Notes: generated by a model not told the origin, from the sequence alone. A stretch of DNA of 7,635 bases from an uncultured Acinetobacter sp. (GCF_943914805.1 NZ_CALUDM010000149.1:1-7635); one strand, 5' to 3'. Shown: positions 1 through 6,698, counted from the first letter of the stretch. Numbers and translations: made by a program.

Positions 1-53
1 CCAACAGCGTTGAGGGATAGTTTAAGCGTTTACACAGTTTTATTTACAGTCTC
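1..53 (-). mobile_element. Terminus of an insertion sequence (probable IS256 family), element extends left off the window
   Basis: Read on the minus strand, the element begins GAGACTGTAAATAAAACTG at base 53 and runs out through base 1. The same 53 bases, plus one flanking base, recur exactly in reverse complement at the other edge of the window. Host sequence diverges immediately inside both copies, which marks the IS boundary at about 53/54. The start with GAGACTGT and the internal GTGTAAA block are typical of IS256-family ends; the family assignment is from memory of such ends. No transposase is visible because only the tip of the element is present. The insertion lies in the 3' end of the 5'-nucleotidase gene. 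Confidence 0.72.
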
Positions 54-54
54 A
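1..54. repeat. Left arm of a 54-bp perfect inverted repeat bounding the window
   Basis: Bases 1-54 are the exact reverse complement of 7582-7635, and the match stops at base 55 (A here, T in the reverse complement of the right arm). Because left and right IS termini normally diverge after the first 20-30 bp, 53 identical bases suggest that both arms are the same end of the same IS, in opposite orientations. Confidence 0.97.
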
Positions 55-951
55 AGCAATGCTTTCAGCTGTTTTTTCTAAATGTGTAACTTGGTCATCG
101 AAGAAAATATGAGGATTTAAAATTTCTAAAACTTTTCGTTTTTCAATTCCACCTAAGAAAAATGCTTCGTTTATAGTATCTATACCCCATGAACGTAAAG
201 AGTTTATTACTCGTTTATGAGCTGGAGCATTTCTAGCTGTTACAATAGAAAGTCGTAACCTACTTCGATAATCTACGTGCTCAGCCTGATATTTAATTTC
301 TTCTTTTTGTAGCATGGAAAGTTCTTTTAAGAGTTTATGGAGAGGGCCAGCATTTGCAGGCTGATCGGCTAAATTGCTTTCATTTTCTATAAAAGCACCA
401 AGCCCACTTTCTTTAAAAACTTGTTCTGAAGCATCATCAGCAATAACTCCATCAAAGTCAAAAGCAATACGCAATTCTTCATCATGAGCGACATCAAATA
501 TATGACCTTTTAGAATTAACCCTGCTGGATAACCTGCATTAATTGCTTGGTTCACATCAGTTTCATTTGCTGAAAGAAATAGACTAATATTTAAAGCATC
601 AATGTATTTGTGAGGTGTTCTTCCTTGTAGAAAAATAGCTCTTTTGATTCCTAGTCCATACTTTTCGATAGAATTCATTACACGTAAACCAGTATTAGGA
701 TCGTTACGTGAGAGTAGAATAACTTCAACAAACGGCTTATCTTTTGGAAAAATATTATTCAAATTAAGCAGACGTTGAATAAAAGGAAATGCTACTCCTT
801 GATCTAAAAGAGTATCTTCATGTTGTTTTTGGTATTCACGATATGCTAGTTCTCCTTGAGTTCGGAATACCTCATCTGATTCCTCTAAATTAAATAGGGC
901 ACTTGAAGCTAACCCAATCACTAATTTTTGATCTAAGTTGTATCCTGACAT
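52..951 (-). CDS. 5'-nucleotidase, HAD-like PF06189 type, C-terminus cut by an IS
   Basis: Predicted soluble cytosolic phosphatase that removes the 5'-phosphate of nucleoside monophosphates. The 299 residues match the PF06189 5'-nucleotidase layout as I recall it. An N-terminal domain carries the SALFNLEES and VILLSRNDPNTGLRV blocks (about 17-91). The HAD-like core has FDFDGV at 164-169 (candidate nucleophile D165, with D167), the VTARNAPAH block at 237-245 (T238 as motif II), the GGIEKRKV block with K271 at 267-274, and FFDDQ at 283-287 (D285/D286, metal binding). Related proteins usually continue roughly 15-20 residues beyond the HLE that follows FFDDQ; here the frame ends after HLEKTAESIA. 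The stop codon TGA takes its T from base 54 and its GA from the IS tip. All catalytic motifs remain, so activity is possible. The start is 5 nt after the upstream membrane-protein stop, with a weak GAG 8 nt upstream, suggesting translational coupling. Confidence 0.82.
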   Translation of the reverse strand: MSGYNLDQKLVIGLASSALFNLEESDEVFRTQGELAYREYQKQHEDTLLDQGVAFPFIQRLLNLNNIFPKDKPFVEVILLSRNDPNTGLRVMNSIEKYGLGIKRAIFLQGRTPHKYIDALNISLFLSANETDVNQAINAGYPAGLILKGHIFDVAHDEELRIAFDFDGVIADDASEQVFKESGLGAFIENESNLADQPANAGPLHKLLKELSMLQKEEIKYQAEHVDYRSRLRLSIVTARNAPAHKRVINSLRSWGIDTINEAFFLGGIEKRKVLEILNPHIFFDDQVTHLEKTAESIA

Positions 952-956
952 TAAAC

Positions 957-1757
957 TTACTCACATATTCTTTTAAAAGGAATGTTTGTTGTACATTTTA
1001 TAGAAGTATCATCATATCCATCTTCACGATTGGGTAATGACTGGTTTCTAATATCTACATGTGTAATCGCTTTCCCCGGAAATCCAGTGATTAATTGATA
1101 ACCTTTAATCTGATTGAAAAAACTATTACCAAGACCCGTTGAAAAAAATAAAAGCGTTATCCAAATAATTAATAACATTCTTGCCGTTGCAATAGGTACT
1201 TTACTGACTGAAGGCTTTAATAGTATACGTTCTTCTTTTGAAGTGAATGGAGAGTATTGCTTGATAAAACGTAATGAAAAAACGTTTAGGTTATTATATT
1301 TACTAGCATCGAAAATTTTATCTTTCTTGTTTTCATAATATTTTGAAAAAATATCATATTGCACATTTTCAACATTTTTATTGAATAATTTATGAAAAGA
1401 TTTTCCTTGAGTTAAGAAAAAAGATTCAAGATTGTTTTCAGCTTCATTTACTTGATTTTCCCAATATTCTTGCCAAAACTTAGCTCCAGCAGCAATTTGC
1501 ATTTGATAGAATGAAATAACAATTCCAAAGAGGCATATAAAAAAATGTATTAAAGCAACAGTATTATTTGAGTAAATAATAGATGCAACCAATACACCTT
1601 GAAAAATCATAAAAAAATTATTGCGATGAACTAGTTGTTGAATTTCAAAATTTCTCGTCTCAATAGCTATCTCATAGATATTTTTTAGTCGAGCTAAATC
1701 ATCAGAAAGTTTTAAATTATTATTTTTTTCGTATAACAGTGATCTAAAAAAAGACAT
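957..1757 (-). CDS. Three-helix inner-membrane protein, RipA-family-like
   Basis: A 266-residue integral membrane protein. Hydrophobic segments lie at about 48-62, 66-84 and 188-208. The motif TRNFEIQQL (34-42) precedes the first helix, GAKFWQEYWE (91-100) follows the second, and SVSKVPIA (183-190) introduces the third. This pattern resembles proteins named RipA family octameric membrane protein; Francisella RipA is a cytoplasmic-membrane protein needed for intracellular growth. The assignment is by motif memory. With the N-terminus inside, residues 85-187 are cytosolic and the 58-residue tail is periplasmic, containing C255 and C265. Two short helices separated by only about four residues suggest a hairpin. 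The start at 1757 has GAGGGGA five bases upstream, an excellent ribosome site that lies in a hairpin. The gene is visibly more AT-rich than valS and forms a pair with the nucleotidase downstream. It could instead be another 2-3TM effector-like family. Confidence 0.6.
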   Translation of the reverse strand: MSFFRSLLYEKNNNLKLSDDLARLKNIYEIAIETRNFEIQQLVHRNNFFMIFQGVLVASIIYSNNTVALIHFFICLFGIVISFYQMQIAAGAKFWQEYWENQVNEAENNLESFFLTQGKSFHKLFNKNVENVQYDIFSKYYENKKDKIFDASKYNNLNVFSLRFIKQYSPFTSKEERILLKPSVSKVPIATARMLLIIWITLLFFSTGLGNSFFNQIKGYQLITGFPGKAITHVDIRNQSLPNREDGYDDTSIKCTTNIPFKRICE

Positions 1758-1758
1758 A

Positions 1759-1786
1759 AAAATCCCCTCAAATTTGAAGGGATTTT
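1759..1786 (-). terminator. valS intrinsic terminator hairpin, also covering the next gene's ribosome binding site
   Basis: On the minus strand the RNA AAAAUCCCUUCAAA folds back on UUUGAGGGGAUUUU: 14 potential pairs with one U-G wobble, closing to a small loop. It starts 26 bases after the valS stop and is followed by U, AUG, UC and a second U-run, as expected for a factor-independent terminator of valS. The fold is better on this strand than on the plus strand, where the wobble becomes a C-A mismatch. The 3' arm contains the GAGGGGA ribosome site of the membrane-protein gene. Confidence 0.75.
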
Positions 1787-1799
1787 ATCTTAAAAATTA

Positions 1800-1808
1800 A
1801 TTATAACA
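1800..1808 (-). promoter_or_regulatory. Perfect extended -10 promoter for the membrane protein/nucleotidase pair
   Basis: The minus strand reads TGTTATAAT, a perfect TGnTATAAT extended -10 element placed between the valS stop and the hairpin. No good -35 is seen 16-18 bp upstream (GATTGC at 17 bp), which fits an extended -10 promoter. The predicted start of transcription is near 1793, giving a leader of about 36 nt made mostly of the hairpin. Confidence 0.55.
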
Positions 1809-1812
1809 AGTT

Positions 1813-4704
1813 TTAAAGCGCCGCAATCTGATCCATATTCGCTTTAATTTTCTCTAACTGAGCAGCAAACTCAGCAAGTTTAACTTTCTCGCCTTCAACC
1901 ACAGCAACAGGTGCTTTCGCTACAAAACCTTCATTACCAAGCTTAGTTGCAATTTGGTCATGTTGCTTTTGAACTTTATCAAAGTCTTTTTGCAAACGAC
2001 CTAATTCCGCTTTCGGGTCAATCAAACCTTTCATTGGAACAAATACAGATGCATGACCCACGACAGATGAAGAAGACAATGGTGGTTGTTCACCATTCAC
2101 CAAGAAAGTAATACTTTCAACTTTAGCCAATGCTTTAAACAATGGTTCAATACGTGAAATCTGCGCTTTTTCAGCATCCGTCGTATTCTGAAGTAATACT
2201 GGAAGCAAACGAGCATTACCTAAGCCCATCTCACCACGAATATTACGTACAGCACCAATCAAACCTTGTAACCACTGCATATCTGCTTCAGCTTGATCAT
2301 TGATTTTCGCTGTATCAGCAACAGGGTACTGAGCAAGCATAATGCTGTCACCACCACGACCAATCATCGGTGCAAGGGTTTGCCAAATTTCTTCAGTCAA
2401 ATACGGCATAAGCGGATGCGCAAGACGTAACGAAGCTTCCATCACAGAAAGAAGAACACGACGAACTTCTGCTTTACGCTCAGTTGGTACATTGACATCA
2501 TTTAAAACGGGCTTGGTTAATTCTAAATACCAGTCACAGTATTCATTCCAAATAAATTCATAAATGGCTTGAGCAGCTAAGTCTAAACGGTAAGTAGCAA
2601 ACGCTTGTTGAACAGCCGCTTCAGCTTTTTGTAAACGACTGACAATCCACTGTTCAGGAAGTTCCCAAAGATCTTCACGAACGTCTTGACCAATGGCTTG
2701 CTCTTCGCAATTCATCATTACAAAACGAGTTGCATTCCAAATTTTATTGGCAAAGTTACGATAGCCTTCAACACGTTTCATGTCGAACTTAATGTCACGA
2801 CCTGTATTGGCAAGCGCACAGAAAGTGAAACGAACAGCATCTGTACCGTAAGCTTGAATACCTTCTGGGAATTCTTTACGAGTCGATTTTTCAATCTTGG
2901 CTGCTTGTTTTGGATTCATCAAACCTGTTGTACGTTTTTGAACTAAGGTTTCAAGATCTACACCATCAATCAAATCTAATGGGTCAAGTACATTCCCTTT
3001 AGATTTAGACATTTTTTGACCTTCACCATCACGTACCAAACCATGTACATACACAGTTTTAAACGGAATTTGAGGTGTGCCATCTTCATTCTTCATAAAG
3101 TGCATCGTAAGCATAATCATACGTGCAACCCAGAAGAAAATAATGTCAAAACCAGTCACAAGTACATCAGTTGGATGGAACGTATTTAAGAAATAGTTTT
3201 CTTTATCTTTCGCTTCATCACCCGTCCAACCGAGTGTAGAGAATGTCCAAAGTCCTGAAGAGAACCATGTATCCAATACATCTTCATCTTGATCCAACTG
3301 AACATCCGCAGGGATACCATTCTTTTCACGAACTTCTTGTTCAGAACGACCTACATAGATGTTGCCTTCAGCATCATACCAAGCTGGGATACGATGACCC
3401 CACCACAATTGACGTGAAATACACCAGTCTTGAATGTTATTCATCCAAGCCATGTACATATTACTGTATTGTTCAGGAACGAATTTAATTTCACCATCTT
3501 TGACTGCTTTGATTGCAGGCTCAGCAAGTGGTGCAATTTTTACATACCATTGGTCAGTCAATAATGGTTCAACGATTACACCTGAACGGTCACCACGTGG
3601 TGCTTTCAAGTCATACGGTTGAATTTGATCTAACCAACCTTCCGCTTCAGCTTGTTCAACCAATTTTTTACGTGCAGCAAAGCGCTCTAAACCAATATAG
3701 TCTGCTGGTGCAGCAATAGTTTTAGAAATCTGTTCACCGGCTTTGGCAATAAATTCAAAATCAGCCAAAATTTCAGCGTTCTTGTTGAAAATATTGATAA
3801 TAGGTAAATCGTGGCGTTTGCCTACATCGTAGTCATTGAAGTCATGTGCAGGAGTGATTTTTACACAGCCTGTACCGAACTCTTTTTCTACATATTCATC
3901 GGCAACCACAGGAACGAGACGACCTGTAATTGGTAATACAATGTTTTTACCAACCAAGTGCGCATAACGTTCATCTTCAGGATGCACAGCAACAGCTGAG
4001 TCGCCCAATAACGTTTCAGGACGAGTCGTTGCAACAACTAAATAGTCGTGACCATCTTGCGTACGAAGTGATTTATCTTCAAAGAAATATTTGAAATGCC
4101 ACAAAGAGCCTTTTTCTTCAACAGATTCAACTTCTAAGTCTGAAAGGGCAGTTTGTAATTTAGGATCCCAGTTTACAAGACGTTTACCACGGTAAATCAA
4201 ACCTTGTTCATGTAGTTTTACAAAGACTTCTTTCACCGCATTGGATAAACCATCATCCATGGTAAAACGTTCACGTGACCAATCTACAGACGAGCCTAAA
4301 CGACGGATTTGACGTGTAATTGTTCCGCCTGATTGCTCTTTCCATTCCCAGATTTTTTCAATGAACTTTTCACGACCTAAGTCATGACGGCTGATGTTTT
4401 CAGCAGCCAATTGACGTTCAACCACCATCTGCGTTGCAATACCTGCATGGTCAGTTCCAGGTTGCCACAATGTATTTTTGCCAGACATACGATTATAACG
4501 TGTCAAAGCATCCATAATGGTATTGTTAAAACCATGACCCATGTGCAAGCTACCAGTGACGTTTGGTGGCGGAATCATGATACAGAATGAGTCGCCCTTA
4601 CGAGATGGTTTAAAATAACCATTCTCTTCCCAAGTCTTGTACCATTTTTTCTCGATCTCAGTAGGATCGTAGGTCGTAGCAATATTTTGCGCTGAATCAG
4701 TCAT
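1813..4704 (-). CDS. valS: Valyl-tRNA synthetase (ValRS)
   Basis: Charges tRNA-Val with valine in the cytosol (EC 6.1.1.9) and hydrolyses mischarged threonyl-tRNA-Val. The 963 residues are the usual full length. The class I catalytic domain has the HIGH-type signature HMGH at 54-57 after PPPNVTGSL, and KMSKS at 564-568. The inserted CP1 editing domain shows TTRPETLLGD (226-235) and TPAHDFNDY (284-292), whose Asp288 corresponds to the conserved editing aspartate. GTGCVKITP and the DWCISRQLWWGHRIPAWY block (426-443) are also typical. The anticodon-binding helical domain spans about 680-830, and a charged coiled coil at about 895-960 forms the C-terminal tRNA-contacting arm. The start at 4704 gives the usual N-terminus MTDSAQNIATTYDPTEIEK; no strong Shine-Dalgarno precedes it. 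No tRNA-responsive T-box leader is seen. Nothing is missing or broken. Confidence 0.98.
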   Translation of the reverse strand: MTDSAQNIATTYDPTEIEKKWYKTWEENGYFKPSRKGDSFCIMIPPPNVTGSLHMGHGFNNTIMDALTRYNRMSGKNTLWQPGTDHAGIATQMVVERQLAAENISRHDLGREKFIEKIWEWKEQSGGTITRQIRRLGSSVDWSRERFTMDDGLSNAVKEVFVKLHEQGLIYRGKRLVNWDPKLQTALSDLEVESVEEKGSLWHFKYFFEDKSLRTQDGHDYLVVATTRPETLLGDSAVAVHPEDERYAHLVGKNIVLPITGRLVPVVADEYVEKEFGTGCVKITPAHDFNDYDVGKRHDLPIINIFNKNAEILADFEFIAKAGEQISKTIAAPADYIGLERFAARKKLVEQAEAEGWLDQIQPYDLKAPRGDRSGVIVEPLLTDQWYVKIAPLAEPAIKAVKDGEIKFVPEQYSNMYMAWMNNIQDWCISRQLWWGHRIPAWYDAEGNIYVGRSEQEVREKNGIPADVQLDQDEDVLDTWFSSGLWTFSTLGWTGDEAKDKENYFLNTFHPTDVLVTGFDIIFFWVARMIMLTMHFMKNEDGTPQIPFKTVYVHGLVRDGEGQKMSKSKGNVLDPLDLIDGVDLETLVQKRTTGLMNPKQAAKIEKSTRKEFPEGIQAYGTDAVRFTFCALANTGRDIKFDMKRVEGYRNFANKIWNATRFVMMNCEEQAIGQDVREDLWELPEQWIVSRLQKAEAAVQQAFATYRLDLAAQAIYEFIWNEYCDWYLELTKPVLNDVNVPTERKAEVRRVLLSVMEASLRLAHPLMPYLTEEIWQTLAPMIGRGGDSIMLAQYPVADTAKINDQAEADMQWLQGLIGAVRNIRGEMGLGNARLLPVLLQNTTDAEKAQISRIEPLFKALAKVESITFLVNGEQPPLSSSSVVGHASVFVPMKGLIDPKAELGRLQKDFDKVQKQHDQIATKLGNEGFVAKAPVAVVEGEKVKLAEFAAQLEKIKANMDQIAAL

Positions 4705-4741
4705 AGTAAAAACAGACCAAAAGTAAGTAAAAATTGCATCT

Positions 4742-4750
4742 ATTGTAGCA
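4742..4750 (-). promoter_or_regulatory. Candidate extended -10 promoter of valS
   Basis: The minus strand reads TGCTACAAT, a TGn extended -10 with one departure from TATAAT, 38 bp upstream of the valS start codon. The expected transcription start near 4735 gives a leader of about 30 nt. No convincing -35 lies at normal spacing. A second, weaker arrangement (TTGATC at 4792-4787 with CTATAT at 4768-4763) is possible further upstream. Confidence 0.45.
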
Positions 4751-4958
4751 AATAATTTAGCTATATAGTTGATTCAGTTTGACCTTGATCAAGTGATTCT
4801 GAAAAGTGAATCGGGGAACATGCTTATTTGGACATTGTTTAAATAATGTTTTAAATACAGCGCTGTGTAATTGTTTAAAAAGTAGCCATTAGCCGATGTG
4901 TTCTCTATGAATGCCAAGTCAAAATTACAATAATGTGTAATATGCTATTGATTTAAAA

Positions 4959-4988
4959 TTGATTTAATTAGAGTAAATATTCTATAAC
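4959..4988 (+). promoter_or_regulatory. Candidate sigma-70 promoter for the uncharacterised gene
   Basis: TTGATT (4959-4964) and TATAAC (4983-4988) are separated by 18 bp, each matching four or five positions of the consensus. The predicted start near 4995 leaves a leader of about 80 nt to ATG 5077, which contains the ATGTGACTGTCACAT palindrome. The AT-richness of the region makes chance matches likely. Confidence 0.4.
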
Positions 4989-5004
4989 AGTGTAGGGAAA
5001 GACA

Positions 5005-5019
5005 ATGTGACTGTCACAT
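5005..5019. promoter_or_regulatory. 15-bp perfect palindrome in the leader, candidate operator
   Basis: ATGTGAC-T-GTCACAT has seven perfectly matched positions per arm. It lies about 10-25 bases after the predicted transcription start, a typical place for a repressor site. It is not a CRP-type site, because the TGTGA and TCACA halves are 3 rather than 6 bases apart. As RNA it could form a 6-bp stem with a 3-nt loop. The regulator is unknown. Confidence 0.35.
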
Positions 5020-5076
5020 CGCTTTGATAAGATGACTTTCGTAAATTTGTATAAAACAAAAACAGGACAAATGCTG

Positions 5077-5772
5077 ATGCAGTACCAAATCGATTTAATG
5101 ATTCAACAAAAAACCTATCAAGAATTAAAACAAATTACCAAGAGTTTGAACAATGGGGAAAAACAAGATCTTGCGAAACAGTTGGGGACAATATTTACAG
5201 AAATTTCTTGTCAGGTCTTAGATCAAGTTTTTGGTGCTCTGCTTGAAGAACAACGTTCAAATAAAAGTTTAGATGCGCATGGTCAGAAAAAGTTAAAAGA
5301 AGCTGAGCAAGTTTTTGAGCAAATTGAAAGCGCTTTAAAAAAGTATATGCCATGGTCAATATCATTTTTTAGTAATGATCGTTTAAAACCTGTTGCAAAT
5401 TATATGCTTGAAAAATTTGAAGATTCTGATTCGAATCAAGTGATTATGTATTATAAATTAGATCGTCATTTAGGTGAGGAAGCCGCTAAAAATCTACAAC
5501 AATTAATGGACGGGAATACCAGTATTTTGCCTGTCACTGTTAAAAATTTAATTAAAATTATTGACCTAGGCGTTTCTGAGTTTATTCGTGATCCAAAAAC
5601 TTTATTAAAGTTTAATTTTGTTGTGAATAAAACTTTAGATGGCGTGATTAATATGGTGACCAGCTCAGGTTATAAACGTTTAGACAAAGCGGGTGAAGAA
5701 TATAATCCAAATAATGTTGAAAAAGCACAATATTATGCGGAGCATTTTAAGAAGTTCTTGGTTGAGGCATAA
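5077..5772 (+). CDS. Uncharacterised cytosolic helical protein
   Basis: I do not recognise a characterised family. The start at 5077 (231 residues, MQYQIDLMIQQKTYQ...) is chosen because AGGA at 5064-5067 is 9 nt upstream; ATG 5071 is only 3 nt away, and the farther ATG 5032 (246 residues) lacks a clear site. The protein has no signal peptide or membrane helix, is rich in Lys, Glu, Gln and Leu, and looks mostly helical. Visible blocks include YMPWSISFFSNDRLKPVANY, GVSEFIRDPKTLLKFNF and VNKTLDGVINMVTSSGYKRL; the last two look like the conserved C-terminal core. One cysteine (C45) is present. It lies 80 bp before the dehydrogenase on the same strand, so the two might share a transcript. A role cannot be assigned from sequence. 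Confidence 0.7.
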   Translation: MQYQIDLMIQQKTYQELKQITKSLNNGEKQDLAKQLGTIFTEISCQVLDQVFGALLEEQRSNKSLDAHGQKKLKEAEQVFEQIESALKKYMPWSISFFSNDRLKPVANYMLEKFEDSDSNQVIMYYKLDRHLGEEAAKNLQQLMDGNTSILPVTVKNLIKIIDLGVSEFIRDPKTLLKFNFVVNKTLDGVINMVTSSGYKRLDKAGEEYNPNNVEKAQYYAEHFKKFLVEA

Positions 5773-5799
5773 ATCGATACCATCGCAATCTTGATTTAT

Positions 5800-5828
5800 T
5801 TGACAAATCACGTAGTGTTATCTTTATT
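5800..5828 (+). promoter_or_regulatory. Weak candidate promoter for the short-chain dehydrogenase
   Basis: A perfect TTGACA -35 (5800-5805) stands 17 bp before TTTATT (5823-5828), a poor -10. No terminator is seen between the upstream gene and this point, so read-through from 5077-5772 is an alternative. The dehydrogenase ribosome site is AAGAG at 5839-5843, nine bases before ATG 5853. Confidence 0.3.
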
Positions 5829-5852
5829 GATTATATTCAAGAGCATAGCGGT

Positions 5853-6650
5853 ATGGATCGTTTAGATGGCAAAGTGATTTGGATTACAGGTGCTTCCTCT
5901 GGTATTGGCAAAGCATTGGCGACTGAGTGTGCATTGAAAGATGCTCAAGTGGTTTTAAGTGCTCGACGTTTAGATGAACTGGAGAAAGTACGAGCTAGTT
6001 TGCACAATGCTGAACGTCATATTGCAGTTGCGATGGATATTACAGATGAAGCTCAAGTGCGCCATGCGTATGAGCAAGTTTTAAAAGATAAAGGACGTAT
6101 TGATTGGTTGATTAATAATGCAGGTCTCAGTCAACGTGCTCTGATTGCAGATACAACCATGCAAACTGAACGTGCGATTATGGAAATCGATTATTTTTCA
6201 CAGGTTTTTTTAACCAAACTGGTTCTTCCAACCTTCTTGGCGCAAAAATCAGGACGTATTGCATTTGTTTCTAGTGTTGCTGGATTGTTGGGCACGCAAT
6301 ATCGTGCGACGTATTCTGCTGCTAAAGCTGCAATTCACATGTGGGCAAACAGTTTACGTGCAGAAGTTGCGCAAGATGGTGTGAAAGTTTCGGTAATTTT
6401 CCCTGGCTTTGTAAAAACCAATGTATCTTTTAATGCTTTAAATGGAGCAGGGAAACCACAAGCTCATCAAGATGAAGCGATTGAAAATGGTTTGGAAGTA
6501 CATGAATTTGCACAACAAACTGTTTCAGCTCTGATGAAAGGTGAGGAGTATATTGTGGTGGGTGGTCGTAAAGAAAAACTAGGTGTACTGGTATCACGGC
6601 TTTCACCGAGCACACTTTATAAAATGATTCGTAAAATGAAAGTGAAGTGA
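5853..6650 (+). CDS. Classical short-chain dehydrogenase/reductase (SDR), DHRS7-like
   Basis: NAD(P)-dependent oxidoreductase with a Rossmann fold, probably acting on a carbonyl or alcohol substrate; the substrate is unknown. At 265 residues it is a little longer than the usual 250. The cofactor loop TGASSGIG is at 12-19, DIT at 62-64, NNAG at 88-91, catalytic S141 in FVSSVAG, and YSAAK at 154-158 with Y154 and K158. PGFVKTN (184-190) is the usual PG block. The ARR at 37-39 after the second strand favours NADP(H). The fourth catalytic position, usually Asn, appears to be D113 in MEIDYFSQV. The C-terminal extension (about 235-265) is basic, ends KMIRKMKVK, and may contact membrane or substrate, as in DHRS7-like enzymes. 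AAGAG nine bases upstream supports the start. Confidence 0.9.
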   Translation: MDRLDGKVIWITGASSGIGKALATECALKDAQVVLSARRLDELEKVRASLHNAERHIAVAMDITDEAQVRHAYEQVLKDKGRIDWLINNAGLSQRALIADTTMQTERAIMEIDYFSQVFLTKLVLPTFLAQKSGRIAFVSSVAGLLGTQYRATYSAAKAAIHMWANSLRAEVAQDGVKVSVIFPGFVKTNVSFNALNGAGKPQAHQDEAIENGLEVHEFAQQTVSALMKGEEYIVVGGRKEKLGVLVSRLSPSTLYKMIRKMKVK

Positions 6651-6698
6651 CTGAAAATTTAAAAATTATAATGTGATTACAAAGTGTTTATGACTTAT

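Larger units (their letters stand above)
4705..5076. other. 372-bp divergent intergenic region between valS and the plus-strand genes
   Basis: No convincing gene is present. The left part holds the valS promoter and the palindrome CTTGATCAAG (4784-4793). The middle has the palindrome ACAGCGCTGT (4857-4866). The right part has ATTACA-N6-TGTAAT (4924-4941), two 10-bp direct repeats 11 bp apart (4947-4967), a candidate promoter (4959-4988), and the palindrome ATGTGACTGTCACAT (5005-5019). The in-frame extension of the next gene back to ATG 5032 lies in this stretch but has no good ribosome site. Only very short open frames (8 codons at 4820 and near 4908) occur. Confidence 0.6.

Noticed and set aside
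1114..1338. Open frame of 74 codons on the plus strand
   Set aside because: It lies wholly antisense to the membrane-protein gene, has no convincing ribosome site, and its product looks like a low-complexity reverse reading.
2342..4590. Several plus-strand open frames of 62-86 codons
   Set aside because: All are antisense to valS, with compositions typical of shadow frames (rich in His, Ser, Thr, Cys) and no support from ribosome sites.
4784..4793. CTTGATCAAG, considered as an FNR-type site
   Set aside because: FNR boxes need four bases between TTGAT and ATCAA; here the halves are fused.
4705..4800. T-box or other aminoacyl-tRNA leader for valS
   Set aside because: The predicted leader is only about 30 nt, with no specifier stem or terminator, and T-boxes are mainly Gram-positive.
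4820..4846. Eight-residue open frame MLIWTLFK after GGGGA
   Set aside because: The purine run is only two bases from the ATG, too close for normal initiation, and nothing else supports a leader peptide.
4857..4866. Palindrome ACAGCGCTGT, considered as an SOS-type box
   Set aside because: It lacks the 8-bp spacer of a CTGT-N8-ACAG LexA box. A 10-bp palindrome is expected by chance in a window this size.
6430..6615. 61-codon minus-strand open frame
   Set aside because: It is antisense to the dehydrogenase and has no start signals or recognisable product.
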